Below, piece after piece: positions 53,961 through 63,197 of a DNA stretch of 64,000 nucleotides. The translations under genes were made by a program, and so were the position numbers. A model generated the notes under the pieces. The model was not told where the DNA came from and did no database searches. It worked only from the letters and a program-made list of their open reading frames with translations. Origin of the DNA: Clostridiales bacterium (GTDB lineage: Bacteria; Bacillota; Clostridia; Saccharofermentanales; Saccharofermentanaceae); the NCBI GenBank assembly GCA_017428545.1, contig JAFRQR010000014.1:62001-126000 (forward strand), written 5' to 3'. Each line of letters opens with the position of its first letter. Within the stretch, counting starts at the first letter, position 1.

Positions 53961-55763
53961 ATGGAATCCAATACCAAGGACATTGCGGAATATAACCTGA
54001 CAGTGAAAGCAGAGGATATACTGTTTTCCTATGAGACGAATTCCGGTAAGGATGTCGTGGCGGTGGACCATGCTTCTTTTTCTGTTAAGAGGGGCGAATA
54101 TGTCGCCGTCTTAGGCAGAAACGGCTCCGGCAAATCCACGCTCGCCAAGATGATCGATATCCTGGAGTTCCCGGATTCGGGAAAACTTTCCGTATTTGAG
54201 CTTGAGGCGGACAAAGACGAGAACTTCTGGCAGATCCGCTCCCACTGCGGTATGGTATTCCAAAATCCGGATAACCAGATCGTCGGAACAACGGTAGAAG
54301 AGGATGTGGCTTTCGGTCCCGAAAACCTTTCCGTTCCGCTTCCGGAGCTTGCTCTTCGCGTGGAAAAAGCACTTGGCTATGTCGGTCTTCTCGAAAAGGC
54401 AGACAAGCAGCCGGCATCTCTTTCCGGCGGCCAGAAACAGAAACTGGCGATCGCGGGCGTCCTTGCGATGCAGCCGCAGCTTCTGATACTCGACGAGAGC
54501 ACATCGATGCTCGATCCAAAAGCCCGAGACGAATTTTTGCAGCTGGTCTCCAGAATGCGTAAAGATAAGGGTATCACCGTTATCCATATTACCCACGATA
54601 TGCATGAGGCATATCTGGCCGACCGCGTGATCATCCTGGAAAAAGGAAAGATCCGATTAAACGGCACGCCGCCTGAAGTTTTTTCTCAGGTGGAAAGGAT
54701 CAGGGAACTCGGCCTGGAGCTTCCGAAATGGGCGGAGCTCCTGTGTGAAGTAGCAAGGATCTGCGGAGTAAAAACCGAGCAGAGTGATTTTCTGTCGGAA
54801 GAATCCGCGAAAAATAAGATTCGCGAGATCTTAAAAAACAAGCATCCGGATCCGAAGATGAAGACGGAAAAGAAGCCGCATGAGGTTTCCGACCAGGTCA
54901 TCCTCCGCGTCACCGGACTTTCCCACAGCTACGATAAGAAAGAAAAGAAAGCGATATCGGACATTGCTTTTGACGTAAAAAAAGGCGAGATCGTAACGGT
55001 TATCGGACACAGCGGTTCCGGTAAGACGACGCTGATCTCTCACCTCAACGGTATCCTCCGTCCTTTGGAAGGAAAAGTGGAGGTCTGGAGTGAAGAGGAC
55101 CAAAAGTACATCTCGACCGAAAAAAATAATGAGATCAAGAAGATCAGAGGCCACGTCGGTCTTTTGTTCCAATACCCGGAATATCAGCTTTTCGAAGAGA
55201 CGGTCGAGAAGGATATTAAGTTCGGACCGAGCAAGATGGGCTATGACAACGAGACATGCGACAGGCTGATGCGAGAGTCTTTGCCGCTGGTCGGTCTTTC
55301 CGAAGATATTTTGAAGAGATCTCCGTTTGAGCTTTCCGGCGGACAGAAACGAAGAGTCGCATTTGCAGGGATCCTGGCGATGAACCCGGATGTGCTCATC
55401 CTTGATGAGCCGGCGGCAGGACTGGATCCGGCAGGCCAGAAAGAGATCTTCGGTTATATTGAAAAACTAAGAGATCAGGGGAAATCCATCGTTCTGGTCT
55501 CCCACGATATGGACGAAGCCGCCAGGATCGCCGACCGCGTGCTGGTGCTCAAAAAAGGAGAGCAGGTATTCTTCGGATCACCGAAGAAGCTTTTCTCGAA
55601 GGAAACGAACTCATATGCGATGCGCCTCGACAAGCCGTGTCTGGTGCAGACCATGAGCGATCTTAAAGCGGAATATCCGTACATCGATGACACCGTCTTT
55701 GATGTGACCGAGGCAGCGGAATCGCTGGTATTCGGTGACATGAAGGAGGTGGATGCTCCATGA
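53961..55763 (+). CDS. ecfA: Fused energy-coupling factor ATPase (EcfA1-EcfA2)
   Basis: 600 residues with two complete ABC ATPase domains. Domain 1: Walker A GRNGSGKS (52-59), LSGGQ (154-158), Walker B LLILDES (174-180). Domain 2: GHSGSGKTT (349-357), LSGGQ (458-462), LILDEP (479-484). In most Bacillota these are two separate genes between rplQ and ecfT; here they are one. The complex powers vitamin and cofactor uptake with EcfT and swappable S subunits. Linker about 255-310; no substrate-binding S component is nearby. Confidence 0.93.
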   Translation: MESNTKDIAEYNLTVKAEDILFSYETNSGKDVVAVDHASFSVKRGEYVAVLGRNGSGKSTLAKMIDILEFPDSGKLSVFELEADKDENFWQIRSHCGMVFQNPDNQIVGTTVEEDVAFGPENLSVPLPELALRVEKALGYVGLLEKADKQPASLSGGQKQKLAIAGVLAMQPQLLILDESTSMLDPKARDEFLQLVSRMRKDKGITVIHITHDMHEAYLADRVIILEKGKIRLNGTPPEVFSQVERIRELGLELPKWAELLCEVARICGVKTEQSDFLSEESAKNKIREILKNKHPDPKMKTEKKPHEVSDQVILRVTGLSHSYDKKEKKAISDIAFDVKKGEIVTVIGHSGSGKTTLISHLNGILRPLEGKVEVWSEEDQKYISTEKNNEIKKIRGHVGLLFQYPEYQLFEETVEKDIKFGPSKMGYDNETCDRLMRESLPLVGLSEDILKRSPFELSGGQKRRVAFAGILAMNPDVLILDEPAAGLDPAGQKEIFGYIEKLRDQGKSIVLVSHDMDEAARIADRVLVLKKGEQVFFGSPKKLFSKETNSYAMRLDKPCLVQTMSDLKAEYPYIDDTVFDVTEAAESLVFGDMKEVDAP

Positions 55764-56575
55764 TGAAAGATATTTCCATCGGCCGTTTCGTGCAGGGAAA
55801 TTCCGTTCTCCATAGGCTCGACCCGCGAATGAAGGTCCTTCTTTTCATCATCTATATGGTGACGCTTTTTCTTGCGGACGAACCGGTCACCATGCTTGCC
55901 GCAATTGCCGTAGTGCTTTTCATTACGCTGCTTTCGCGGATCAGTACGATCGAGGTGTTAAGATCCATCCGGCCGATCGTCTTTATCATGATCTTTATCT
56001 TTATCATCAACGTTCTGACGATCAGGTCCGGAGAGACTTTATGGTCCTGGTGGGTCATCAAAGTGACTTACGGAGGCCTGGAACGGGCCGTTCTGATGGT
56101 CCTGAGGCTCCTTCTTCTGATCGTCGCAACGAGTGTTCTTCTTACGCTGACCACGACGCCTCTGAAACTTGCGGATGCACTGGAATCACTGGGCTCTCCG
56201 CTGAAGGTGATCAAGGTGCCGGTCAATGAGATCGCCATGACGATCTCGATCGCCATCCGATTCATTCCGACACTCGTCGAGGAAACGGATAAGATCATGA
56301 AAGCGCAGTCATCGCGAGGCGCAGAATACGATACGGGAAACGTGTTCCAGCGCGCAAAAGGATACGTAGCCGTACTGGTGCCGCTGTTTGTAAGTGCTTT
56401 TAAAAGAGCGGAAGAACTGGCTGTTGCCATGGACGCCAGATGCTACCAGGGAGGCGTCGGAAAGACCAAACTTCATCCGCTGCGCCTGAAGCCTTTTGAC
56501 TTTTTGTGGTTTTTTATCCTGACGGTAGTGGCTTTTATTCCTGTGGCAGTAGATTTATTGCCGAAATTAATATAA
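55760..56575 (+). CDS. ecfT: Energy-coupling factor transporter membrane subunit EcfT
   Basis: 271 residues with several membrane helices (about 28-60, 70-88, 105-130 and a C-terminal one near 245-265). The coupling helix motif with A-R (AQSSRGAEYD, about 180-189, and AMDARCYQGG, about 221-230) is typical. It overlaps the ecfA stop by 4 bases. The start could be either of two adjacent ATGs (55760 or 55763). Confidence 0.94.
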   Translation: MMKDISIGRFVQGNSVLHRLDPRMKVLLFIIYMVTLFLADEPVTMLAAIAVVLFITLLSRISTIEVLRSIRPIVFIMIFIFIINVLTIRSGETLWSWWVIKVTYGGLERAVLMVLRLLLLIVATSVLLTLTTTPLKLADALESLGSPLKVIKVPVNEIAMTISIAIRFIPTLVEETDKIMKAQSSRGAEYDTGNVFQRAKGYVAVLVPLFVSAFKRAEELAVAMDARCYQGGVGKTKLHPLRLKPFDFLWFFILTVVAFIPVAVDLLPKLI

Positions 56576-56659
56576 AATATTCGCGCATAGGCGAATTCCC
56601 CCGGGGAAAGGGATCCGGGGCGTAAAGATAGAAGAGTTTCAAGGTGAGGAGAATTTGAA

Positions 56660-57637
56660 ATGGCTTATTATGTAGGAATCGATCTCGGCGGCACGAACAT
56701 TAAGGCCGGCGTAGTAAGTGAGAAGGGTGAACTTCTGAACAAGGTCAGCATCAAGACAAACGCAGACCGCCCGATGGAAGATATCATCAAAGACATGGGC
56801 AATCTGGCCAAGCAGGCGATCGCCGACGCTAAGATTTCCGAGTCGGATGTTGATGCGATCGGTATCGGCTCACCGGGAACCCCGGACAACAAGGCCGGCA
56901 CACTGGTCTATGCGACCAATCTTCCTTTTGTAAATGCACCGATGAGAAAGATCATCCGTTCCGTGATCGACCTTCCGGTATATATCGACAATGACGCAAA
57001 CTGCGCAGCTATGGCGGAGAGTGTTTCCGGCGCGGCGGCAGATGTTGCTGATTCCGTTACGATCACACTCGGCACGGGTATCGGCTGTGGCGTCATCATC
57101 AACAACCGTATTTTCTCCGGCTTTAACCAGGCCGGATCCGAGTTCGGCCACCACGTCATCATGGTCAACGGCCAGCAGTGCTCCTGCGGACGTAAGGGCT
57201 GCTTCGAGGCATACGGCTCCGCATCTGCTCTTGCCAGAATGACGGAAGAGGCTGCGGCGGCAAACCCGACTTCCATCCTCGGAAAACTCATCGAGGAAAA
57301 CGGCGGCTCGGCAAATGCGAGAATCGCTTTTGACGGTATGAAAGCCGGCGACGAAGTTTCCGCTAATGTCGTAGATACATATATCGACTATCTTTCCGAA
57401 GGTCTTGCCAACGCGATCAACACTTTCATGCCGGAAGTCCTTCTGATCGGCGGCGGTGTCTGCAACGAAGGTGATCCGCTGATGATCCCGCTTCGTGAGA
57501 AGACTCTGAACAAGCCGTTCTTCGGCCCGGGTGTCAGAAAGACAGAGATCCGTGTAGCCAAGATGGGTAACGATGCAGGTATCGTAGGTGCTGCCATGAT
57601 GGGTAAGGCCTGCTTCGACGACAAGATCCAGGGATAA
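56660..57637 (+). CDS. glk: ROK-family glucokinase
   Basis: 325 residues. ATP-binding GIDLGGTNIKAGVV (5-18), catalytic Asp in DNDANCAA, then GTGIGCGVI, and the ROK zinc site CSCGRKGCFEAYGS with GHHVI before it. Phosphorylates glucose at C6. Located between ecfT and truA, an insertion relative to the usual ecfT-truA order. The 84-base gap before it holds a CCCCGG-rich inverted segment. Confidence 0.93.
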   Translation: MAYYVGIDLGGTNIKAGVVSEKGELLNKVSIKTNADRPMEDIIKDMGNLAKQAIADAKISESDVDAIGIGSPGTPDNKAGTLVYATNLPFVNAPMRKIIRSVIDLPVYIDNDANCAAMAESVSGAAADVADSVTITLGTGIGCGVIINNRIFSGFNQAGSEFGHHVIMVNGQQCSCGRKGCFEAYGSASALARMTEEAAAANPTSILGKLIEENGGSANARIAFDGMKAGDEVSANVVDTYIDYLSEGLANAINTFMPEVLLIGGGVCNEGDPLMIPLREKTLNKPFFGPGVRKTEIRVAKMGNDAGIVGAAMMGKACFDDKIQG

Positions 57638-57642
57638 TTCAA

Positions 57643-58431
57643 ATGGGTGAGGAAGGCAGAAATACTGCGGATATCCGCATCGCTTTGCTCACGGAATATG
57701 ACGGGACCGGCTTTGTCGGTTTCCAAAGACAGGATAACGGGCGCTCCGTACAGCAGACACTGGAAGAAGCAGTGGAGAAGGTGTACGGGCGCTTTTGCCG
57801 TATTTACGGATGCAGCCGGACGGATTCCGGAGTGCATGCCAGAGGACATGTATCACACGTGGACGTTCCTTTTTCGATCCCGGAGGAGAAGATCCCGCTG
57901 GCATTAAATGCGGTCCTTGACGATGACCTTGTCGTTCTGGCGGCCAAGGAGGTTCCCGAAACATTCCACGCGCGTTTCAACAGTAAGGGCAAGCGATACT
58001 GTTACCGTGTCCGAAATGCGAAAGTGCCGTCGGCAATCGACCGGAGGACCGAAGCGTTTGTCCCGGGAGTTCTGGATGTAAAAGCAATGGATGATGCGGC
58101 GAAGGCTTTTATCGGGACGCATGATTTTTCTGCATTCCGCGCGCAGGGCGGTCCGGACATTACTCCGATCCGCACGATGAAAGACGTTTATGTCAGACGC
58201 GCCGAAGGGGATCCCGACCTTATCGAGATCACGGTCATCGGTGAATCCTTCCTTTATAACATGGTGCGCATCATGGCAGGAACTCTCGTATATGTCGGTC
58301 AGGGCAAGATGACGAAGGCCGAGATCGAAAAACTCCTTACGGGCGAGGGCGTCAGAAAAGAGGCCGGAAAGACCATGCCGGCAAAAGGACTTACTTTGGA
58401 AGAAGTGTTCTACGAGGATCTCATCTGGTAA
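57643..58431 (+). CDS. truA: tRNA pseudouridine synthase A
   Basis: 262 residues. Catalytic Asp in GCSRTDSGVHA (about 50-60) and VGFQRQDNGRSVQQTLEEA. Makes pseudouridine at positions 38-40 of tRNA. Starts 5 bases after the glucokinase stop. Confidence 0.96.
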   Translation: MGEEGRNTADIRIALLTEYDGTGFVGFQRQDNGRSVQQTLEEAVEKVYGRFCRIYGCSRTDSGVHARGHVSHVDVPFSIPEEKIPLALNAVLDDDLVVLAAKEVPETFHARFNSKGKRYCYRVRNAKVPSAIDRRTEAFVPGVLDVKAMDDAAKAFIGTHDFSAFRAQGGPDITPIRTMKDVYVRRAEGDPDLIEITVIGESFLYNMVRIMAGTLVYVGQGKMTKAEIEKLLTGEGVRKEAGKTMPAKGLTLEEVFYEDLIW

Positions 58432-58436
58432 TATAA

Positions 58437-58512
58437 TTGCGCAGAATAAAAGTCCCGTCGCTGGTCCTCGGCTTCGCCTGCGGAATCGCTCCGGGACTTT
58501 TTTCATGCGCAA
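58437..58512 (+). repeat. Structured repeat copy A, acting as terminator of truA
   Basis: TTGCGC (58437-58442)/GCGCAA (58507-58512) enclose AAAGTCCCG / CGGGACTTT, and the loop holds the shared core TCGCTGGTCCTCGG...CCTGCGGAATCGC. It ends in a T-run. Copies B and C lie downstream of the cyclophilin. Confidence 0.8.
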
Positions 58513-58623
58513 TTACCTCTCATGGAAGATCCGGTAAAAGGGCATTCTTGCAAATTCTATTCTTTTCACTTACTATCAAAAGAGTGACGAATGTACAATT
58601 TACGGAAATAAGGAGACATTATT

Positions 58624-59109
58624 ATGGCGAATCCTATTGTTACTATTGAGATGGAAAACGGCGGCATCATGAAGCTTGAGCTTTATCCGGATGTTGCGCC
58701 GATCAGCGTACAGAACTTTGTAGACCTGATCGAAAAAGGTTTCTATGACGGTCTTATTTTCCACAGAGTCATTTCCGGATTTATGATCCAGGGCGGTGAC
58801 CCGACAGGTACAGGCATGGGCGGCCCGGGCCATCACATCAAAGGTGAGTTCAGAGCCAACGGTGTTCCGAACGATCTGTCCCACGAGCGTGGAGTTCTTT
58901 CCATGGCGCGTTCAGGAGATCCGAACTCCGCAGGATCCCAGTTCTTCATCATGCACGAAGACGGCCCGTTCCTCGACGGCAACTACGCTGCATTCGGCAG
59001 GATCATCGAAGGCATCGAAGTCGTTGATGAGATCGCTTCTACCCCGACAGACAGAGGCGACCGTCCGCTCAAAGAGCAGAAGATGAAGAAGGTTACTGTT
59101 ACCAAGTAA
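58624..59109 (+). CDS. Peptidyl-prolyl cis-trans isomerase, cyclophilin type
   Basis: 161 residues. FHRVISGFMIQGGDP and SAGSQFFI, with the active-site Arg and the substrate pocket, are intact. No signal peptide, so cytoplasmic. It speeds proline isomerisation in folding. GGAG lies 9-10 bases before the ATG. It stands between copies A and B/C of the repeat. Confidence 0.95.
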   Translation: MANPIVTIEMENGGIMKLELYPDVAPISVQNFVDLIEKGFYDGLIFHRVISGFMIQGGDPTGTGMGGPGHHIKGEFRANGVPNDLSHERGVLSMARSGDPNSAGSQFFIMHEDGPFLDGNYAAFGRIIEGIEVVDEIASTPTDRGDRPLKEQKMKKVTVTK

Positions 59110-59125
59110 TCGCTATTTTATAGTT

Positions 59126-59207
59126 TCGCGCTGAAATAAACCTTCTCGCGCTGGTCCTCGGGCGAAAGCCCTGCGGAGGCGTGTCGAAGGTTTTTTCATG
59201 CGCGAAC
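59126..59207 (+). repeat. Structured repeat copy B, acting as terminator of the cyclophilin gene
   Basis: Same layout as copy A, same direction: TTCGCG/CGCGAA outer arms, ACCTTC/GAAGGT second arms (59140-59192), and core CGCTGGTCCTCGG-GCGAAAGC-CCTGCGGA. The arms differ from A but still pair, while the core is kept. TTTTTTCATGCGC is shared with A. Confidence 0.75.
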
Positions 59208-59215
59208 TCTGAAGA

Positions 59216-59272
59216 AACAGCGATTCCGCAGGCTGAAAGCCGAGGACCAGCGACGGGACTTTTATTCTGTTT
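59216..59272 (-). repeat. Structured repeat copy C, inverted and one-sided
   Basis: On the minus strand it reads CAGAATAAAAGTCCCG, then TCGCTGGTCCTCGG, then CTTTCAGCCTGCGGAATCGC. The left half is nearly identical to copy A, but the right arm CCGGGACTTT is missing, so it cannot form the A-type stem. Confidence 0.75.
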
Positions 59273-59288
59273 AGCGAATGGATGAATG

Positions 59289-60248
59289 TTAAGACTTCTC
59301 GTTAACGTCTTTCTTTTCGAGGTTGTGTTCGCCGATGACATACAGCGGACGCTTCTTAACTTCGATGTAGGTCTTGGCAAGATATTCGCCGATGATGCCG
59401 AGGGCCATCAGGATCATGCCACCGAGGAAGAGCATGAAGGACAAAAGGGAAGGATAACCTGCCGCTTTTTCCCATGTCTGGTAGATGAGGGCATGGATGA
59501 AGTAGTAAAGCAAGTAGATGAAGGCACCCAGAGAAGTGAGGAAGCCGACGATCATAGCGATACGCAGAGGCGCGGTGGTAAAGGATACGATACCTTCGAT
59601 GGCATAACGGAACAGTTTCCAGAAGGACCATTTTGTTTCACCGGCGACACGCTCGACGTTTTCGTACTCGAGCCATTTGGTGCGGAAGCCGACCCAGGCG
59701 AAGATACCTTTGCTGAAGCGCTGTCTTTCACCAAGAGAAAGGATCGCGTCGACGACCGGACGCTTCATGACGCGGAAGTCTCTGGCGCCGTCCACGATCT
59801 CGACATCCGTGAACTTGTTGATCAGGTGGTAGAAACGGCGGGCAAACCAGCTTCTGATCGGCGGCTCGCCTTTTCTGGAAACGCGTCGCGTCGCGATGAT
59901 GTCACACTCATCGTTTTCCAGTGCCTGGAACATTTCGGGAAGAAGTGACGGCGGGTCCTGCATATCGGCATCCAAAAGGCCGACCCAATCGCCCTTTGCA
60001 GCATCAAGGCCGGCATACATCGCGGCTTCTTTTCCGAAGTTTCTGGAAAAAGAGATGTAGTGGACACGAGAGTCCTTTTCGGCCATATCCTTAAGCACGG
60101 AAAGTGTCTTGTCACGGCTGCCGTCGTTGACAAAGATCAGTTCGTACTCGTACTTCGAGCATTCGTCCATGACTTTGCAGAGCGCATCATAAAGATACGG
60201 CAGGGCTTCTTCTTCGTTGTAACAGGGAACCATCAGACTGACCAGCAT
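59289..60248 (-). CDS. Glycosyltransferase family 2, polyprenyl-phosphate type
   Basis: 319 residues. An N-terminal GT-A domain (LMVPCYNEEEALP, VNDGSRDKTL, DADMQDPP with the metal DxD, then RRVSRKGEP) and two C-terminal membrane helices (about 228-250 and 266-290), as in GtrB/DPM synthases that load a sugar onto undecaprenyl phosphate. It is divergent to the YfhO-type proteins, which could use such a lipid-linked sugar. ATG at 60248 has GAGGTGGG upstream. Confidence 0.9.
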   Translation of the reverse strand: MLVSLMVPCYNEEEALPYLYDALCKVMDECSKYEYELIFVNDGSRDKTLSVLKDMAEKDSRVHYISFSRNFGKEAAMYAGLDAAKGDWVGLLDADMQDPPSLLPEMFQALENDECDIIATRRVSRKGEPPIRSWFARRFYHLINKFTDVEIVDGARDFRVMKRPVVDAILSLGERQRFSKGIFAWVGFRTKWLEYENVERVAGETKWSFWKLFRYAIEGIVSFTTAPLRIAMIVGFLTSLGAFIYLLYYFIHALIYQTWEKAAGYPSLLSFMLFLGGMILMALGIIGEYLAKTYIEVKKRPLYVIGEHNLEKKDVNEKS

Positions 60249-60383
60249 AACCCACCTCATAAGAATTTGTTCTTAATCCAAGTATACAACATAGACGCCG
60301 CAAAAGGATAGTTTCTGCGCTTCCCTTTGGGAAAAGTGGCATTTTGTGATACGATACCTATGTAATGAGTAAGGAGTTTTCCC

Positions 60384-63197
60384 ATGATCGAAAAGAACTC
60401 GCTTGAAACTAAGAACAGAAAAACGAAAAACCGGGATCTTCGCCCGCTGTTTTCGTTCTTTGCCGTATGCTTCTCACTGGTCGTGGTCATGTTCACGGTG
60501 GGCGTTTCACCGTTTGGAAATAACAGTGTACTGGTGTCGGATCTGTCCGCACAGTACGCGCCGTATCTCGCAACTCTCCGGAACAAACTCATGTCCGGAG
60601 GATCTCTTTCCTACTCTTTTGAGGTCGGCATGGGAAAGAACTTCACGGGCATCCTTGCCTACTACATTTCAAGTCCGCTGAATCTTCTGACGCTGCTTTT
60701 CCCTGTGTCGAAAATATCGGAAGCAATCGTCATCATCGCAATTTTGAAACTCTCCTTTGCCGGTGCTTTTATGACGGCACTGATCGACTATAAGTTCGGT
60801 TCAAAGACGAAGATGAGCATACTCTTCGGCATGATGTATGCGCTCTCGTCTTTTTCCATGTCGTTCATCTTCAACTTTATCTGGTTCGACGGCTTTGCGC
60901 TTCTTCCGCTCGTGATCCTTTTCACTGAGCAGTTCAAAGACGATCTCCGGAAGGCGTGGAAGCTTCTTTTCGTCCTGATCCTTTTGTTTGTGTCGAATTA
61001 CTACATCGCGTACATGGTCGGTGTTTTTGCATTCTTCTATCTGATCGGTATTTTGGAATATCAGAGCAAGGATCCCAAGGCAAAAGCACCTTCCGCGGGA
61101 AAGACACTGGGCGTATTCATTCTGGTTGCGATCTGTGCGGCGATGGTATGCGCTGTCCTTTTGGTTCCGGCCGGTCTCGACACCATAAGAAACGGCGACA
61201 ATTCTTCGAGTCTTTCCGTTTCCATGGACGCGGGATTCCCGCTGGTCAAACTGCTGCCGCAGCTTTTCATTAACAAAATGAAGAGCATCTCGGAAAACCT
61301 GCCGTTCATTTATTCCAGCCTGGCAGTTCTGGAACTGGTGATCCTTTTCTTCATGAATCCGTCGATTGCTCGAAAACTGAAAATCCGTGCCGGACTGGGA
61401 CTTGGTATCGGGATCTTATCGTTTGTTTTCCCGATCCTGAATACGGCATGGCATCTTTTCAATGAACCGAACTGGTTCCTTTACCGCTATTCGTTCCTCT
61501 TTATCTTCGGAACGATCCTTATCGCGTTCTATTCTTTCCTGCATATTTCGAGTCTGAGAAATAAGGACTTTCTGAAAATGGGAGGACTCATCTTCGCGCT
61601 CCTTTGCATCGGTGAGGCATTCGGCGGAATCGAAAAAGAGTCGTCCATGTACTTCCAGAACCTGATCATGATCACGCTGACTGCACTTTGCATCTGGGGA
61701 ATGTCAAAAGAGAAATGGCCGGATTCCATGTCGAATCTGCAAAAATACCGAAAAGGGATCCTCGTTCCGATCGTGGTCGCGGAGATCGTTTTTATCGCGC
61801 CGAAACTGACGGTCGGAGCCCTCTGGAATGATACCCAGAGCGCGAAGTCATTCTCGGCGGAGGTCTCTGACCTTATTGAACTGACGAAGGACACCGACGA
61901 CGGTTCGGGAAAGAGAACCGAGAAGGCAGGAACCCTGGGTGAAAATATTGACTCACTAAGTCTTTCGTCTTATACGGGTACAAAAGGACTCGGCGCTTTC
62001 TGTTCGATGTCAAATAAACCGATGCAGCATTTCCTCAAGCAGCTCGGCTACTGCGCAAATTTCAACTACACATCCATAGAACACAGAAACGTCAACCTTC
62101 TGGCGGACTCTCTCATGGGCATTTCTTACGTGGTTTCCGATGAGAGTGAGATCCCGGGATTGACGCCGGTTTCTTCTTCTGGGAAATATACGCTGTTTGA
62201 AAACCCGTATTCTGTCGGAATGGTTTTCCTTGCCGAAAAAGACGCTTACGGATTTGACGGATACAGTCTGGAAAAGATTGCGGGAGAAAAGAAAGACGAA
62301 GAAGATCTTAAGGACAAAAAGGCAAAACCGGAAAAGGTAATAGAAAAAGACTATTTCGCTTTTCAGGAAGATCTTCTGAGTTCACTTACGGGGATCGGGG
62401 CGGACAAAGTATTTGATGCCAGACATCTTACCTGGGAAGTTTTCAACGCGCAGAAATCAGAAGGCAGATTCATCAAAGAACCTCTTGAGTACGATCTTAA
62501 AAAGGACAGACTCAATCTCGAAAATATTGAAGAGGGATACACTGCTCCGACTTATTATCTGCGCGGAAGCAATAAGTCCCCGATCATCCTCAAGGCGACC
62601 ATGTACGTCAAAACGGACGGCCCCGTTTATCTTTCGGTACCGTTCCTGATGAAGAGCGCGCCGGTCAGTATCTACTGCAACGGCAAATGTATCTACAAAG
62701 AGGAATCCACTTCTTACTATTCCGTGATCGTGGACGCGGGAATACATGGTCAGGGCGAACTGATCACCTTTGAGATCCGCTGCGACGATGATGTCCTCGC
62801 CTGCTTTGAACCATATGCCGCCGAGACAGATCTTAAGGCGCTTTTCGAGCAGACGGAGATCCTGAAAAAAGGAATATCCGGCCTTTCTGTCAAAGACGGA
62901 TATGTTACTTTCTCCACGGAATCTTCAAAAGAACAGCTCCTGATCACGACGATTCCGTACGAAAAGGGCTGGTCGGCAAAAGTAGACGGAAAGGATGTAG
63001 AGATCGTACCGTATCAGGATGCATTTATCTGCATCCCTCTCGATGCCGGAAGCCACAACGTGCAACTGCAATTCGATCCCCCCGGAGCGCGAATTGGTGG
63101 TATAATCAGTGCACTGGGGGTCTTTGCCTGTGCGGCTCTCATCTTCTGCACAAGAAAGAGCGGTAAGGTAAAGCAGCAAAGGAGGGAACAGGATTGA
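60384..63197 (+). CDS. YfhO-family polytopic membrane protein (putative GT-C glycosyltransferase)
   Basis: 937 residues: about 11-12 membrane helices in the first 490 residues, a large outside domain (about 490-900), and one last helix (about 905-925). The opening SVLVSDLSAQYAPYL-like segment (NSVLVSDLSAQYAP) and later FNFIWFDGFALLPL are characteristic. In Bacillus and Listeria, YfhO relatives add sugars to lipoteichoic or wall teichoic acids using lipid-linked donors. The next gene is a paralogue. GGAG is 8 bases before ATG. Confidence 0.85.
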   Translation: MIEKNSLETKNRKTKNRDLRPLFSFFAVCFSLVVVMFTVGVSPFGNNSVLVSDLSAQYAPYLATLRNKLMSGGSLSYSFEVGMGKNFTGILAYYISSPLNLLTLLFPVSKISEAIVIIAILKLSFAGAFMTALIDYKFGSKTKMSILFGMMYALSSFSMSFIFNFIWFDGFALLPLVILFTEQFKDDLRKAWKLLFVLILLFVSNYYIAYMVGVFAFFYLIGILEYQSKDPKAKAPSAGKTLGVFILVAICAAMVCAVLLVPAGLDTIRNGDNSSSLSVSMDAGFPLVKLLPQLFINKMKSISENLPFIYSSLAVLELVILFFMNPSIARKLKIRAGLGLGIGILSFVFPILNTAWHLFNEPNWFLYRYSFLFIFGTILIAFYSFLHISSLRNKDFLKMGGLIFALLCIGEAFGGIEKESSMYFQNLIMITLTALCIWGMSKEKWPDSMSNLQKYRKGILVPIVVAEIVFIAPKLTVGALWNDTQSAKSFSAEVSDLIELTKDTDDGSGKRTEKAGTLGENIDSLSLSSYTGTKGLGAFCSMSNKPMQHFLKQLGYCANFNYTSIEHRNVNLLADSLMGISYVVSDESEIPGLTPVSSSGKYTLFENPYSVGMVFLAEKDAYGFDGYSLEKIAGEKKDEEDLKDKKAKPEKVIEKDYFAFQEDLLSSLTGIGADKVFDARHLTWEVFNAQKSEGRFIKEPLEYDLKKDRLNLENIEEGYTAPTYYLRGSNKSPIILKATMYVKTDGPVYLSVPFLMKSAPVSIYCNGKCIYKEESTSYYSVIVDAGIHGQGELITFEIRCDDDVLACFEPYAAETDLKALFEQTEILKKGISGLSVKDGYVTFSTESSKEQLLITTIPYEKGWSAKVDGKDVEIVPYQDAFICIPLDAGSHNVQLQFDPPGARIGGIISALGVFACAALIFCTRKSGKVKQQRREQD

